Shown piece by piece: positions 43,635 through 51,351 of a stretch of 64,000 nucleotides of DNA; within the stretch, counting starts at the first letter, position 1; each line of letters begins with the position of its first letter. The notes under the pieces are model-generated. The model did no database searches, had not been told where the DNA came from, and saw only the letters and a program-made list of their open reading frames with translations. The translations under genes were made by a program, and so were the position numbers. The stretch spans positions 1-64,000 of the forward strand of contig NZ_VUOS01000024.1 in the NCBI RefSeq assembly GCF_009829325.1, in the 5' to 3' direction. Source of the DNA: Nocardia sp. CY41 (GTDB taxonomy: Bacteria > Actinomycetota > Actinomycetes > Mycobacteriales > Mycobacteriaceae).

Positions 43635-44752
43635 CCACCGGCGAAGCCATCGACATCGCTGCGCGCGCCGCCGCGGCGATCGCCGATTTCGATGCGCGGC
43701 ACTGCCTTTCCACGCGCGGCGACCTCGATCTTTTCGGCCTGCGCGCCATGGCCGCCGCACTGCGACCGGCGCTGTCCGGCGGCAGGACGCGCACCGAGGA
43801 CGACATCGCGGCGGCACTGGACGTCGCGCCACGACATCGGTGGCTGCTGCGGCGCTGGCTCGGCGTGCTCGCCGCGCACGGATGGCTGGAACATGCCGAC
43901 GGACAGACCTTTTCGTCGCTGCGGGAGGTCGCCGCCCCGCATCGCGCCGATCTGGATCGAGTGTGCGCCGACCTCGGGTTCTCTCCGCAGCTGGCGCGCT
44001 TCTTCGCGGCTGCCAATCGCCATGCGCTCGATCTGTTGCGGGACCGAGTGCTCGCCCAGGAGTTGTTGTTCCCGGACGCCGACCTGCTCACCGCCGAGGC
44101 CGCGTACCGGGACAACCCGGTGAACCGATACTTGAACGCGGCGGCGGGCGCGATCGTCACCCGAGCCGTGGACGCACTCGCCGCCGACCGTCACCCCGTC
44201 CGTATCCTCGAACTGGGCGCGGGTGTCGGAGGCACCACCGCCGACCTTCTCCCGGTGCTCGACGGCTTTCCCGTCGAATACCACTTCACCGATGTGTCGT
44301 CGTTCTTCCTCGACGCCGCCCGGGCGCGTTTCGCGCACTACCCCTGGCTACGGTTCGACCTGCTCGATCTCAACGCCGAGTTGCCGCCGAAGCGGTCCTT
44401 CGACGTCATCCTGGCCGCGAACGTGTTGCACAACGCCCACCACTGCGGCGCGACGCTGGGCCGGCTGCGCGAGGTGCTGCGCCCCGGCGGGCATCTCGTC
44501 GTCATCGAGTCCTGCCGGGAACACTGCCAGTTGCTCACCTCCATGCATTTCCTGATGTCCGCCCGTCCCGGCGGTGTGCGTCCCGGTCGCGACGACGTGC
44601 GCGCGGGGACCGACCGCATCTTCCTGACCGAAACCCAGTGGCGCGCCGCGCTCATCGCGGCAGATCTGCCTGCCCGGCTGGTTCTGCCCGGGCCGGAGCA
44701 CGCGTTGGCCGCGCACGGCCAGCGCATCTTCGCAGCTCGCGCCCCACGGTGA
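43631..44752 (+). CDS. stand-alone PKS-type methyltransferase
   Basis: A 373-residue protein. An N-terminal winged-helix-like region (DDIAAALDVAPRHRWLLRRW) and a helical middle precede the methyltransferase core: NRYLNAAAGAIVTRAVDAL, motif I RILELGAGVGGTTADLLPVL, then YHFTDVSSFFLDAARARF, and FDVILAANVLHNAHH. This signature is that of C-methyltransferase domains inside PKS/NRPS proteins such as yersiniabactin HMWP1, here free-standing. The PKS in this operon lacks an internal methyltransferase, so this enzyme probably supplies C- or S-methylation in trans. The start overlaps the oxidase stop. Confidence 0.85.
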   Translation: MTTGEAIDIAARAAAAIADFDARHCLSTRGDLDLFGLRAMAAALRPALSGGRTRTEDDIAAALDVAPRHRWLLRRWLGVLAAHGWLEHADGQTFSSLREVAAPHRADLDRVCADLGFSPQLARFFAAANRHALDLLRDRVLAQELLFPDADLLTAEAAYRDNPVNRYLNAAAGAIVTRAVDALAADRHPVRILELGAGVGGTTADLLPVLDGFPVEYHFTDVSSFFLDAARARFAHYPWLRFDLLDLNAELPPKRSFDVILAANVLHNAHHCGATLGRLREVLRPGGHLVVIESCREHCQLLTSMHFLMSARPGGVRPGRDDVRAGTDRIFLTETQWRAALIAADLPARLVLPGPEHALAAHGQRIFAARAPR

Positions 44753-44767
44753 CCCGAGGAGTCCGTC

Positions 44768-45739
44768 ATGTCCCCGCGCCCTGCCGTCGCCTCCGACCTC
44801 GGCGTTTCAGACCAATACGAGGTGGGCCGGGAGAAGATCCGGGAATTCGCCCGCGCCGTGCAGGATGCGCATCCCGCGCACTGGGACGATTCCAGCGCCG
44901 CCGCGCTCGGTCATCGTGGCCTGGTCGCGCCGATCACGTTCGCCTCGGCGGTCGGCTCTCTCGCGCAACGGTCGCAGATGCGGGCCGCGCTCGACGGATA
45001 CGATCCGGCCCACCTGCTCCACGTGGATCAGGACATCCGCTGTCACCGACCGGTGGTCGCGGGAGATCGGCTGACGCACGAGGTCATCGTCGATTCCCGG
45101 CGGTCCACACCGAGCGGTGACCTCATCGCCGTCACCACCGTCATCCGAGACGCGATGGCGAACCCGGTGCAGACCGTGCACACCACCCTGGCCGGACGCG
45201 CTCGGGAGCCGGCACCGACCGTGCGGGCCGTCGCCATGCTCGACCTCCCGGTACCGGCGTCGGCCCGGCCCGCGCCGCGAGCCGTGCGATCGACCTCGCT
45301 CGCGACGGAGGCGAACGCCCGGGTCGCCGTGCCGGGATTGACGGTGGGCCGACGATTCCCCCGGCGCGTGTTCCGCTTGTCCCGCGGTGAACTCGTGCAC
45401 TACGCCGGTGTCTCCGGCGACGTCAATCCGATTCATTGGAGCGACGAGGCCGCCCGGCACGCGGGTCTGCGCATGGTGACCGCGCACGGCATGCTGACGA
45501 TGGGTCTCGGCGCCGCGTGCCTGAGCGAATGGCTCGGCGTCGCGGACGGCGTCGTCGGCTACTACGTGCGGTTCGCGAGTCCGGTCCCGGTCGCGCCCGA
45601 CAGCCTGGCCGAGATCTCCATCGGCGGCGTGGTCCGATCCGTCGACGACGCCACCGGGCGGGCGACCATCTCGCTCACCGCGCGGTGTGACGATGTCGCG
45701 GTTTTCGCGGGGGCCACCGCCACCGTGTGCACGAGGTGA
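44768..45739 (+). CDS. fused HadA/HadB-like hydratase (double MaoC)
   Basis: A 323-residue protein starting at ATG 44768 behind GAGGAG. The N-terminal half is a FAS1/HadA-like hot-dog domain (REKIREFARAVQDAHPAHWD, LLHVDQDIRCHRPVVAGDRL). The C-terminal half is a MaoC/HadB hot-dog domain with the hydratase motif YAGVSGDVNPIHWSDEAAR containing the catalytic Asp and His, and AHGMLTMGLGAACLSEW. Mycobacterial HadA and HadB are separate proteins acting on fatty-acyl-ACP; the fusion is found in other actinobacteria. It is last in the operon and converges on the TIGR03943 gene 27 bases later. It could dehydrate a reduced polyketide beta-carbon. Confidence 0.85.
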   Translation: MSPRPAVASDLGVSDQYEVGREKIREFARAVQDAHPAHWDDSSAAALGHRGLVAPITFASAVGSLAQRSQMRAALDGYDPAHLLHVDQDIRCHRPVVAGDRLTHEVIVDSRRSTPSGDLIAVTTVIRDAMANPVQTVHTTLAGRAREPAPTVRAVAMLDLPVPASARPAPRAVRSTSLATEANARVAVPGLTVGRRFPRRVFRLSRGELVHYAGVSGDVNPIHWSDEAARHAGLRMVTAHGMLTMGLGAACLSEWLGVADGVVGYYVRFASPVPVAPDSLAEISIGGVVRSVDDATGRATISLTARCDDVAVFAGATATVCTR

Positions 45740-45766
45740 TCGACGCCGCTTGCCGACAGGGTGTCT

Positions 45767-46525
45767 TCATCGATCTTGTTCGTAGGTGTGTTCCGGCGCA
45801 GCCACCCGCTGATAGCCGGTGACGCGGAGAGTCGGTACGAGCTCGGGATCGTGTTGTGCGCTGCCCGGTTCGACGAAACCGCGGACCTCGAGCCACGCGT
45901 CGTCCTCGATTGTTTCGGTCATCCCGGCCAAGTGGACCTGCACGTATCGAGCATCGCCGACACAGCAGGTGATGACTACTCGAGCGAGGTCGGCGTCGGG
46001 TGTGCCGGGACGTCGCCGCCCGGGATCATCCGGCCGCATGACGAATCCGCTGACCATCACCTCCCTGCCGTCGAGAGAGCGATCGGCGTCGAGCAGCGCC
46101 CTGTTGACCAGCTCGACGAGCCGCAGCGTCGGCACCGCGTCCCCGGGCAGCGGCGGAAACGACCGCTGCTCCGTTCCCGCGCCGGACGATTCGCGCGACA
46201 CGACCTGGACCCGGCTGCTGGTCGACGCCGCTTGGGCGCCCAGCGCCGGCGGAGCGATGAGCAGCAGCGCGGCAGCCGGAAGCAACAGCAGCCACGGGAC
46301 CCGGCCGCTGCCGTGCGCGTGGTCGTGCTCGTCGGGGCCCGCCGCGCCGTGCCTGATGTCGCGCCCGATGGCCACCAGTCCCAGCAGAATGAATCCGACG
46401 CCACTGACCACCAGGAACGGATACAGGCTCGGCTTCACGTAGCGCAGGTACGAGCCGTCGAGCGCGGTGCACAAGACCGCGCCGCCGATCAACAGCAACA
46501 GCAGATTCTGCGTCTCCCGCCTCAT
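45767..46525 (-). CDS. TIGR03943-family putative permease subunit
   Basis: A 252-residue membrane protein. Two N-terminal membrane helices (LLLLLIGGAVLCTALDGS, YPFLVVSGVGFILLGLVAIG), a His-rich loop (DEHDHAHGSG) and a third helix (VPWLLLLPAAALLLIAPPAL) lead into a soluble domain with GREVMVSGFVMRPDD, VVITCCVGDARYVQVHL and a final beta strand. This is the standard TIGR03943 layout, always next to a DUF318-type permease. The His-rich loop and Cys pair (TCC) suggest metal handling. The start overlaps the permease stop (ATGA). In actinobacteria such pairs are often seen with zinc-responsive genes; here that would match the Zur-like box of the neighbouring operon. Confidence 0.85.
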   Translation of the reverse strand: MRRETQNLLLLLIGGAVLCTALDGSYLRYVKPSLYPFLVVSGVGFILLGLVAIGRDIRHGAAGPDEHDHAHGSGRVPWLLLLPAAALLLIAPPALGAQAASTSSRVQVVSRESSGAGTEQRSFPPLPGDAVPTLRLVELVNRALLDADRSLDGREVMVSGFVMRPDDPGRRRPGTPDADLARVVITCCVGDARYVQVHLAGMTETIEDDAWLEVRGFVEPGSAQHDPELVPTLRVTGYQRVAAPEHTYEQDR

Positions 46526-47523
46526 CGGGCACCTCCCAGCAGAACGTATCCGGCGATCGTGCCGCACACTACGGCCACCACGAAAGTCAACGGAGCGAAC
46601 CGCAGCGCGAACGAGCGCCCGAAGGCGCCCGCTTGCATGGCGAACAACTTCACATCGACCGCGGGACCGACCACCAGGAAAACCAGTCGCGGCAGCAGCG
46701 GCAACGCCGACATGCTCGCCGCGACGAACGCGTCGGCCTCCGAGCAGAGCGCGAGCGCGATCGCCAGCACCGCCAGCACCACAACCGCCAAGACCATCCG
46801 CCCGGCCAAGTGCTCGTACCAGGCGGGCGGAACCAGCACGTGCAGCGCGGCGGCGGTCGCGGCGCCGAGCACCAGAAACGCACTGGCCTGCAACAGGTCG
46901 TGGCGAGCGGCTTCGGTGAAGACCTCCCAGCGGTTGCGGCCCACCGCGCAGTGGTCGTGCCTGCCACCGGGCAGCAGCCACGCCGGCCGCCCGATCCTCG
47001 ACCAGATCAATCCCATCACCACCGCGGTGGCCAGCGAGCCGGTGAACCGCGCCGCGACCATGCCCGGCTCGCCGGGAAACGCCACCGCGGTGGCGATCAG
47101 CACAACCGGGTTGATGGCGGGCGCGGACAACATGAAGGCCAATGCCACCGAACCCGGCGCCCCCTGCTCGGTGAGCCGACGCGCGACCGGCACCACCCCG
47201 CACTCACAGCCCGGCAGCGCCATACCGGCCAGCCCGGCCACTCCGATCGCGGCGGACTCGTTGCGCGGCAGCACCCTCCGCAGCACCGCGGGTGAGACGA
47301 ACGCCGCGATCGCGCCGCTGACCAGTACTCCCAGCGCCAAGAACGGCACCGCCTGCACGAACACGCCCGCGAAGACCGTCACCGCGGTCTGCCACCGCGC
47401 CGATGATCCGACTACGCGGACCAAGGGAGCTTGCAGGCCCACCGCCAGAACGATCAGCGCGGCGAGCACGTAGGTCGAGGACACTCTCGTCCGTACCGAG
47501 TTCAGCGTATTCTGCGCGAGCAC
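46522..47523 (-). CDS. DUF318/ArsP-type permease
   Basis: A 333-residue integral membrane protein with about eight membrane helices in two repeats. Each repeat has the family signature: GMALPGCECGVVPVARRLTE with SAPAINPVVLIATAVAFPG in the first, and LALCSEADAFVAASM with GPAVDVKLFAMQ in the second. The Cys pair in PGCECG and the Cys of LCSEAD are conserved and might contact metal or thiol cargo. A His-rich loop (GGRHDHCAVGRNRW) joins the halves. With TIGR03943 it forms a two-gene unit on the minus strand, facing the biosynthetic operon. Export or import of a metal or of the metallophore is possible. Confidence 0.85.
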   Translation of the reverse strand: MLAQNTLNSVRTRVSSTYVLAALIVLAVGLQAPLVRVVGSSARWQTAVTVFAGVFVQAVPFLALGVLVSGAIAAFVSPAVLRRVLPRNESAAIGVAGLAGMALPGCECGVVPVARRLTEQGAPGSVALAFMLSAPAINPVVLIATAVAFPGEPGMVAARFTGSLATAVVMGLIWSRIGRPAWLLPGGRHDHCAVGRNRWEVFTEAARHDLLQASAFLVLGAATAAALHVLVPPAWYEHLAGRMVLAVVVLAVLAIALALCSEADAFVAASMSALPLLPRLVFLVVGPAVDVKLFAMQAGAFGRSFALRFAPLTFVVAVVCGTIAGYVLLGGAR

Positions 47524-47573
47524 GCCTACATCCTGTCAGCACGCGCCGCCGAAACGGGTTGTGGTGCAGTGCC

Positions 47574-49010
47574 TCATGCCGCGCGATCGGACCAGACCCG
47601 CGGCACCGGTCCGGTGTCTCGGCTGCCGACCCAGGCGAGGTAGCCGTCGGGTCGCACCAGCGCCGCTGTCACCCCTGCCCACTCCGGCCGGTCGTGAATC
47701 GGGACCGCCCTCGCGAGCGGCAGCTCACCGACCGGCGCCAAGCCGCCGGCGATGTCGACCAGGACGTGACGTGCGTCGGCGAGCGTCGCGAACAGCGACC
47801 GGCCGTCGGCGAGCGGCAGGTCCGGGGCGCGGTGACCGGTCAGGGCGTGCGCGCCGGGTGCGGCGGGATAGGCCACCGACAGTCCGGCCAGCTGCTCGGC
47901 GAGCGCGCGAGCGAATTCGGGCCGGTCGCCGATGAGGTCGGACAACATGGTGCGCAACTGCCTGCCGTCCGGCGAGAAGGAAGTCATCAGTGCCGCCTGG
48001 GCTTGGGTGCTGCGCAGTGCCCGGACGCCGATCGGGTGCCGTTCGGTGTGATAGGTGTCCAGCAAGCTTTCGGGTGCTCGCCCCGATATGGTGGCGGCGA
48101 GCTTCCAGCCGAGATTCATCGCGTCCGCGAGGCCGAGATTCATCCCGACCCCGCCCGCGGGCATGTGCTGGTGTGCCGCGTCACCGGCGAGCAGTACACG
48201 GTCGGCTCGGTAGCGTTCGGCTTGCCGCGAGGCGTTGCCGTAGCGGGACAACCACTTGGGGGAGTGCATCGCCCAATCGGTGCCCGCGATCGCCACGGTC
48301 TTCGCTCGCAGTTCGTCTAGGGTGAGCGCGCCGCGCCGATCGGTTCGCAGATCCTCGGGCGTGATACCGATCAGGCGATAGCAGCCGCCGGGCAGCCGCA
48401 CCACCATGAGCAGGCCCGCCTCGGTCCATTCGCTGAGGACGGGCTGCGGCGGCGGGTCGGCGAGTTCCACGTCGCCGAGCCAGCCCAGCATCGTGGTTCC
48501 GGTGCCCGGGTAGGCGATGCCCGCGGCCTGCCGGACCGTGCTGCGGACACCGTCGCATCCCACGACCCATTCCGCTTCGATGGTGGTTCCCTCCTCGAGG
48601 CGCACGACGACCGACTCGGCGCGCGCGGTCAATCCCACGACGCGGCGCCCGCGCCGGATGTCGGCTCCGGCCGAGCGAGCGTGCGTTTCCAGGAGTTGTT
48701 CGGTGCGCACTTGCGGAAGTGACAGCGTGAACTGGTACGGGGTGTCGAGCAGCCGGAAATCCAACCGGGCGCCCAACGCGGCGAAGTGGCCGCTCGGGAT
48801 CCGGCTGCCTTCGGCGAGAAATCGGTCGAGCAGACCTCGCGACGCGAGCATTTCGAGTGTGCGAGGGTGGATCGCCAGCGCTTTCGAATTCGGATCCGGC
48901 TCGGCACGCGCCTCCAGCACGAGCACGTCGACGCCGCCGAGGCGCAGTTCCGCCGCCAGCCACAATCCGACCGGACCCGCGCCGACCACGACGACTTGGT
49001 GATGACGCAC
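47574..49010 (-). CDS. FAD-dependent aromatic monooxygenase, Rox-like
   Basis: A 478-residue class A flavoprotein hydroxylase. The dinucleotide fold opens VVVVGAGPVGLWLAAELRLG; the second motif is GCDGVRSTVRQAAG, and the third is LLAGDAAHQHMPAGGVGMN. The C-terminal thioredoxin-like domain is short. The stretch AGTDWAMHSPKWLSRYG, then ASRQAERYRADRV, closely resembles rifampicin monooxygenase of Nocardia. A role in resistance to an aromatic antibiotic or in tailoring of the adjacent metabolite are both possible. It follows the SDR gene by 41 bases and is probably co-transcribed with it and the TetR regulator. Confidence 0.85.
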   Translation of the reverse strand: MRHHQVVVVGAGPVGLWLAAELRLGGVDVLVLEARAEPDPNSKALAIHPRTLEMLASRGLLDRFLAEGSRIPSGHFAALGARLDFRLLDTPYQFTLSLPQVRTEQLLETHARSAGADIRRGRRVVGLTARAESVVVRLEEGTTIEAEWVVGCDGVRSTVRQAAGIAYPGTGTTMLGWLGDVELADPPPQPVLSEWTEAGLLMVVRLPGGCYRLIGITPEDLRTDRRGALTLDELRAKTVAIAGTDWAMHSPKWLSRYGNASRQAERYRADRVLLAGDAAHQHMPAGGVGMNLGLADAMNLGWKLAATISGRAPESLLDTYHTERHPIGVRALRSTQAQAALMTSFSPDGRQLRTMLSDLIGDRPEFARALAEQLAGLSVAYPAAPGAHALTGHRAPDLPLADGRSLFATLADARHVLVDIAGGLAPVGELPLARAVPIHDRPEWAGVTAALVRPDGYLAWVGSRDTGPVPRVWSDRAA

Positions 49011-49051
49011 ACCCGACCTCCTTTTCAGAAGTCACCACATGGTGGTGAGAA

Positions 49052-49852
49052 TCAGCTTTCGTGGTGGAATCGGCTGCCGAGATCGGTGCCGAGGCGTTCG
49101 GAGTCGAGGAAACGATGAACGGGCGCTACCAACCTCGGGGCGATGGATCCGACCGTGGCGAGCAGTCGCGTCTCGATCGGAGCGACGACGATCTCGTCGA
49201 CGTTCTCCCGGATGGCGCGGACGACAGCGTCGGCGACCTGCTGCGGCGTGACCGTGCGCATTCCGGGGGGAAGCCGACTGCCGCTCTCGGCGAACATCCC
49301 CGCGTCACGGACGAAGCCCGGTTCGACGATGGACACGCCGATTCCGGCGTCGCGCAGATCGTGCCGAAGGCCGAGGGCGAAGCCGCGCAGGCCGAATTTC
49401 GTGGCGTTGTAGAGGCTGACACGCGGTGCGGGCAGCAGTCCCGCGACCGAGCCCATGAAGACGATGTGCCCTTCTCCGCGGGTTGTCGTCTGCACCGCGA
49501 AGTCGCGGGCGAGCAGCATCGGCGCGCGCAGGTTGACCTCGAGGACACGGTCGATGTCGGCTGCGGAGAATTCGAGAAGATGCCCGCCCGCCGGTAGACC
49601 GGCGTTGGCGATGAGCACGTCCACCGGCCCGGCCTGGTCGAGCAGGCGTGGCAGGTCCTCGTGTTTCGACAGATCGGCGGGAATCACCGTGGCGTCGAGT
49701 TCGGCGGCGAGCGCGCACAAGGTGTCGGCGCGACGGCCGGTCAGCACCAGAGCCGCACCGTGGGAGGCGAGTTCACGCGCCACGGCGTGACCGAGACCGC
49801 CGGTGGCGCCGGTCAGCAGCACTCTGGCGGACGCCAGATCCACTGGGGACAT
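49052..49852 (-). CDS. short-chain dehydrogenase/reductase
   Basis: A 266-residue SDR. The nucleotide-binding motif is TGATGGLG (residues 14-21), then NAG at 83-85, and the catalytic Ser135, Tyr148 and Lys152 (YNATK) are all present. GRRADTL after the second strand suggests NADP preference. It starts at ATG 49852 behind AAAGGA. The C-terminus extends with VHRFLDSERLG like Rhodococcus/Nocardia homologues. The gene lies between a TetR regulator and the flavin monooxygenase on one strand. The substrate is unknown; it could serve as the missing ketoreductase for the PKS, but gene order favours a partner role with the monooxygenase. Confidence 0.88.
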   Translation of the reverse strand: MSPVDLASARVLLTGATGGLGHAVARELASHGAALVLTGRRADTLCALAAELDATVIPADLSKHEDLPRLLDQAGPVDVLIANAGLPAGGHLLEFSAADIDRVLEVNLRAPMLLARDFAVQTTTRGEGHIVFMGSVAGLLPAPRVSLYNATKFGLRGFALGLRHDLRDAGIGVSIVEPGFVRDAGMFAESGSRLPPGMRTVTPQQVADAVVRAIRENVDEIVVAPIETRLLATVGSIAPRLVAPVHRFLDSERLGTDLGSRFHHES

Positions 49853-49942
49853 GATCGGGTCCTTTCGTATCGTCGGCGATCGGCTCGATCGAGGCGGCAG
49901 GGCGTCCCCGCTTCGGAAGGGCATCCGCCCTGCCTGCCCGGT

Positions 49943-50677
49943 TCAATGGGTGGAAGCGGCTCCGTAGGCGCGGAGAAAGGCACGGACGCCTGAGGTCACG
50001 TCGGCTTCGACGGCACCGGGCTCGGCAGCTAGGGCGCCCCAGAAGGTTCGGTCGTTGGCCTCGCCGGCGGCGAGCAGGACGAAGTGGACGGCCGCGCGGC
50101 CGGGATCATCGAGGTCGAGCACTCCCTGCGCGGCCAGCGCGGTGAACTTCCGGGCCAGAGCGGCATGCACCGCGCGCGGGCCGGAGTCGAGCCACGCATC
50201 GAGAACCGTGCCGGGGATGTGATCGGCCTCGGCGCGGATCTGGCGGACCAGGGCGAAGTGGTGCTCGTCGCCACCGACGACGAAGGCCAGGCCCAGGGCG
50301 ATCAGATCGGCCTCGAGGTCCACGACCTCGCCGAGGTGGTGGTCGATCGCGGGGCATCGGCTGGCGCGCGCATGCGCCGCGCTGTCCACAATCACCGCGG
50401 TGAACAGCTGTTTCTTATCAGCGAAGTGCTTGTAGATCGTTCGCGTCGAAACCGCGGACTCGCGTGCGATGGCATCGACGGAGGCGCGGGCATAGCCGTC
50501 GCGGCAGAAGACCGCGCGGGCTCCCCGCAAGATGGAAGCGCGCTTGTCCGATCGCAATCCGCGGTGCACCGCCACGTCCTCGGTCGTCACGAGCGGTCGG
50601 CCCAGTCGCTCGGATGCGCTGCCGCGCCGCCTGGTTCGCGTCGTGGGATCGGTACGTCGGCGGTGATCATCCGGCAT
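49943..50677 (-). CDS. TetR-family transcriptional regulator
   Basis: About 244 residues. After an Arg-rich N-terminal extension comes the HTH: KRASILRGARAVFCRDGYAR, then SVDAIARESAVSTRTIYKHFADKKQLF. The C-terminal domain has HHFALVRQIRAEADHIP and matches the TetR_C type seen in DhaS-like and oxidase regulators. I took ATG 50677, but the extension is long and a downstream GTG (VTTEDVAVHRG) is possible. It is first in a minus-strand run with an SDR and a flavin monooxygenase and probably represses that unit. An operator is not obvious. Confidence 0.85.
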   Translation of the reverse strand: MPDDHRRRTDPTTRTRRRGSASERLGRPLVTTEDVAVHRGLRSDKRASILRGARAVFCRDGYARASVDAIARESAVSTRTIYKHFADKKQLFTAVIVDSAAHARASRCPAIDHHLGEVVDLEADLIALGLAFVVGGDEHHFALVRQIRAEADHIPGTVLDAWLDSGPRAVHAALARKFTALAAQGVLDLDDPGRAAVHFVLLAAGEANDRTFWGALAAEPGAVEADVTSGVRAFLRAYGAASTH

Positions 50678-50912
50678 TCCTCCTGCATGTGTGCGGCGCC
50701 GCGAAGGGGCGATCAGGCTGCCACGAGAAGAGTACAACGATCACTTTACCCGGTGAGCCGACGCGCCGCCAGGCCGCCGACGGGCGAGAAGCTTTGCACG
50801 ACAACTACTCCCGTTTCGGTGCGCAGCGAGTTCGTGATGTGCGCCACATTGCCCGGGTGTACGCGGCGGTCAGACTCCCGCCGAGGTCGGGGTATGCCCG
50901 CCGGTGATGCCG

Positions 50913-51083
50913 TGGGCGCCGCAGCAGTGCGTGGGGCAGCGGCTCGCCCGGGCGGAATTGCCAATCGTCTTCCGGACGCCGGTGCGGCGAATTCCACCCC
51001 TGCGCTTGGCGATCGTTCGAAGAAGTGCAGTTCGAGCACGACCGGGTGCCTACGGGTTGTACGAGCTGCCGGTGAGCTGGTAG
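50913..51083 (+). pseudogene. cytochrome P450 C-terminal relic
   Basis: A 56-codon stretch reads WAPQQCVGQRLARAELPIVF, then RTPVRRIPPLRLAI and, at the end, AYGLYELPVSW before TAG. This matches the P450 heme loop (GxHxCxGxxLAR) followed by the I/L-helix end, beta region and the common actinobacterial ending YGLYELPVSW. The section between LAI and AYG makes sense only in another frame (FEEVQFEHDRV), so compensating frameshifts have occurred. The heme-loop Phe-Gly and most of the protein are missing. It is a dead fragment at the right edge of the cluster, possibly a lost tailoring enzyme. Confidence 0.65.
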
Positions 51084-51234
51084 GTCGGCGCCGTGCCACC
51101 TCACCGTGACGTCGTCCGGCCTTCGCCGCGGCGCTCGGATTCCATGCCCGACGCGGGCGGGGGGTCTGCGCGTGCGCCATAGGCAGTGCAACAGTAGCCG
51201 GCGGGTATCTGACACCGACCGGATTCATATCCGC

Positions 51235-51249
51235 AGTAATCGTGTTACT
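51235..51249. promoter_or_regulatory. dyad operator candidate upstream of lipase
   Basis: AGTAA TCGTG TTACT is a perfect 5+5 dyad about 100 bases before the lipase start, in an otherwise gene-free gap. It is a plausible repressor site. The rest of 50678-51351 holds only the P450 relic. Confidence 0.4.
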
Positions 51250-51351
51250 CTACGGTAGGTCGGCGGCTGTGACATGTCTCATGTCGAACAGCTATCGCGG
51301 CCGAGATCACTCCGGCGACGGTGCCGGGTGGAATTCACGGAGAGTTGATCG

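Noticed and set aside
45761..47473. 570-codon plus-strand frame over the TIGR03943/permease genes
   Set aside because: Low-complexity Ala/Thr/Pro sequence antisense to two genes with clear membrane helices.
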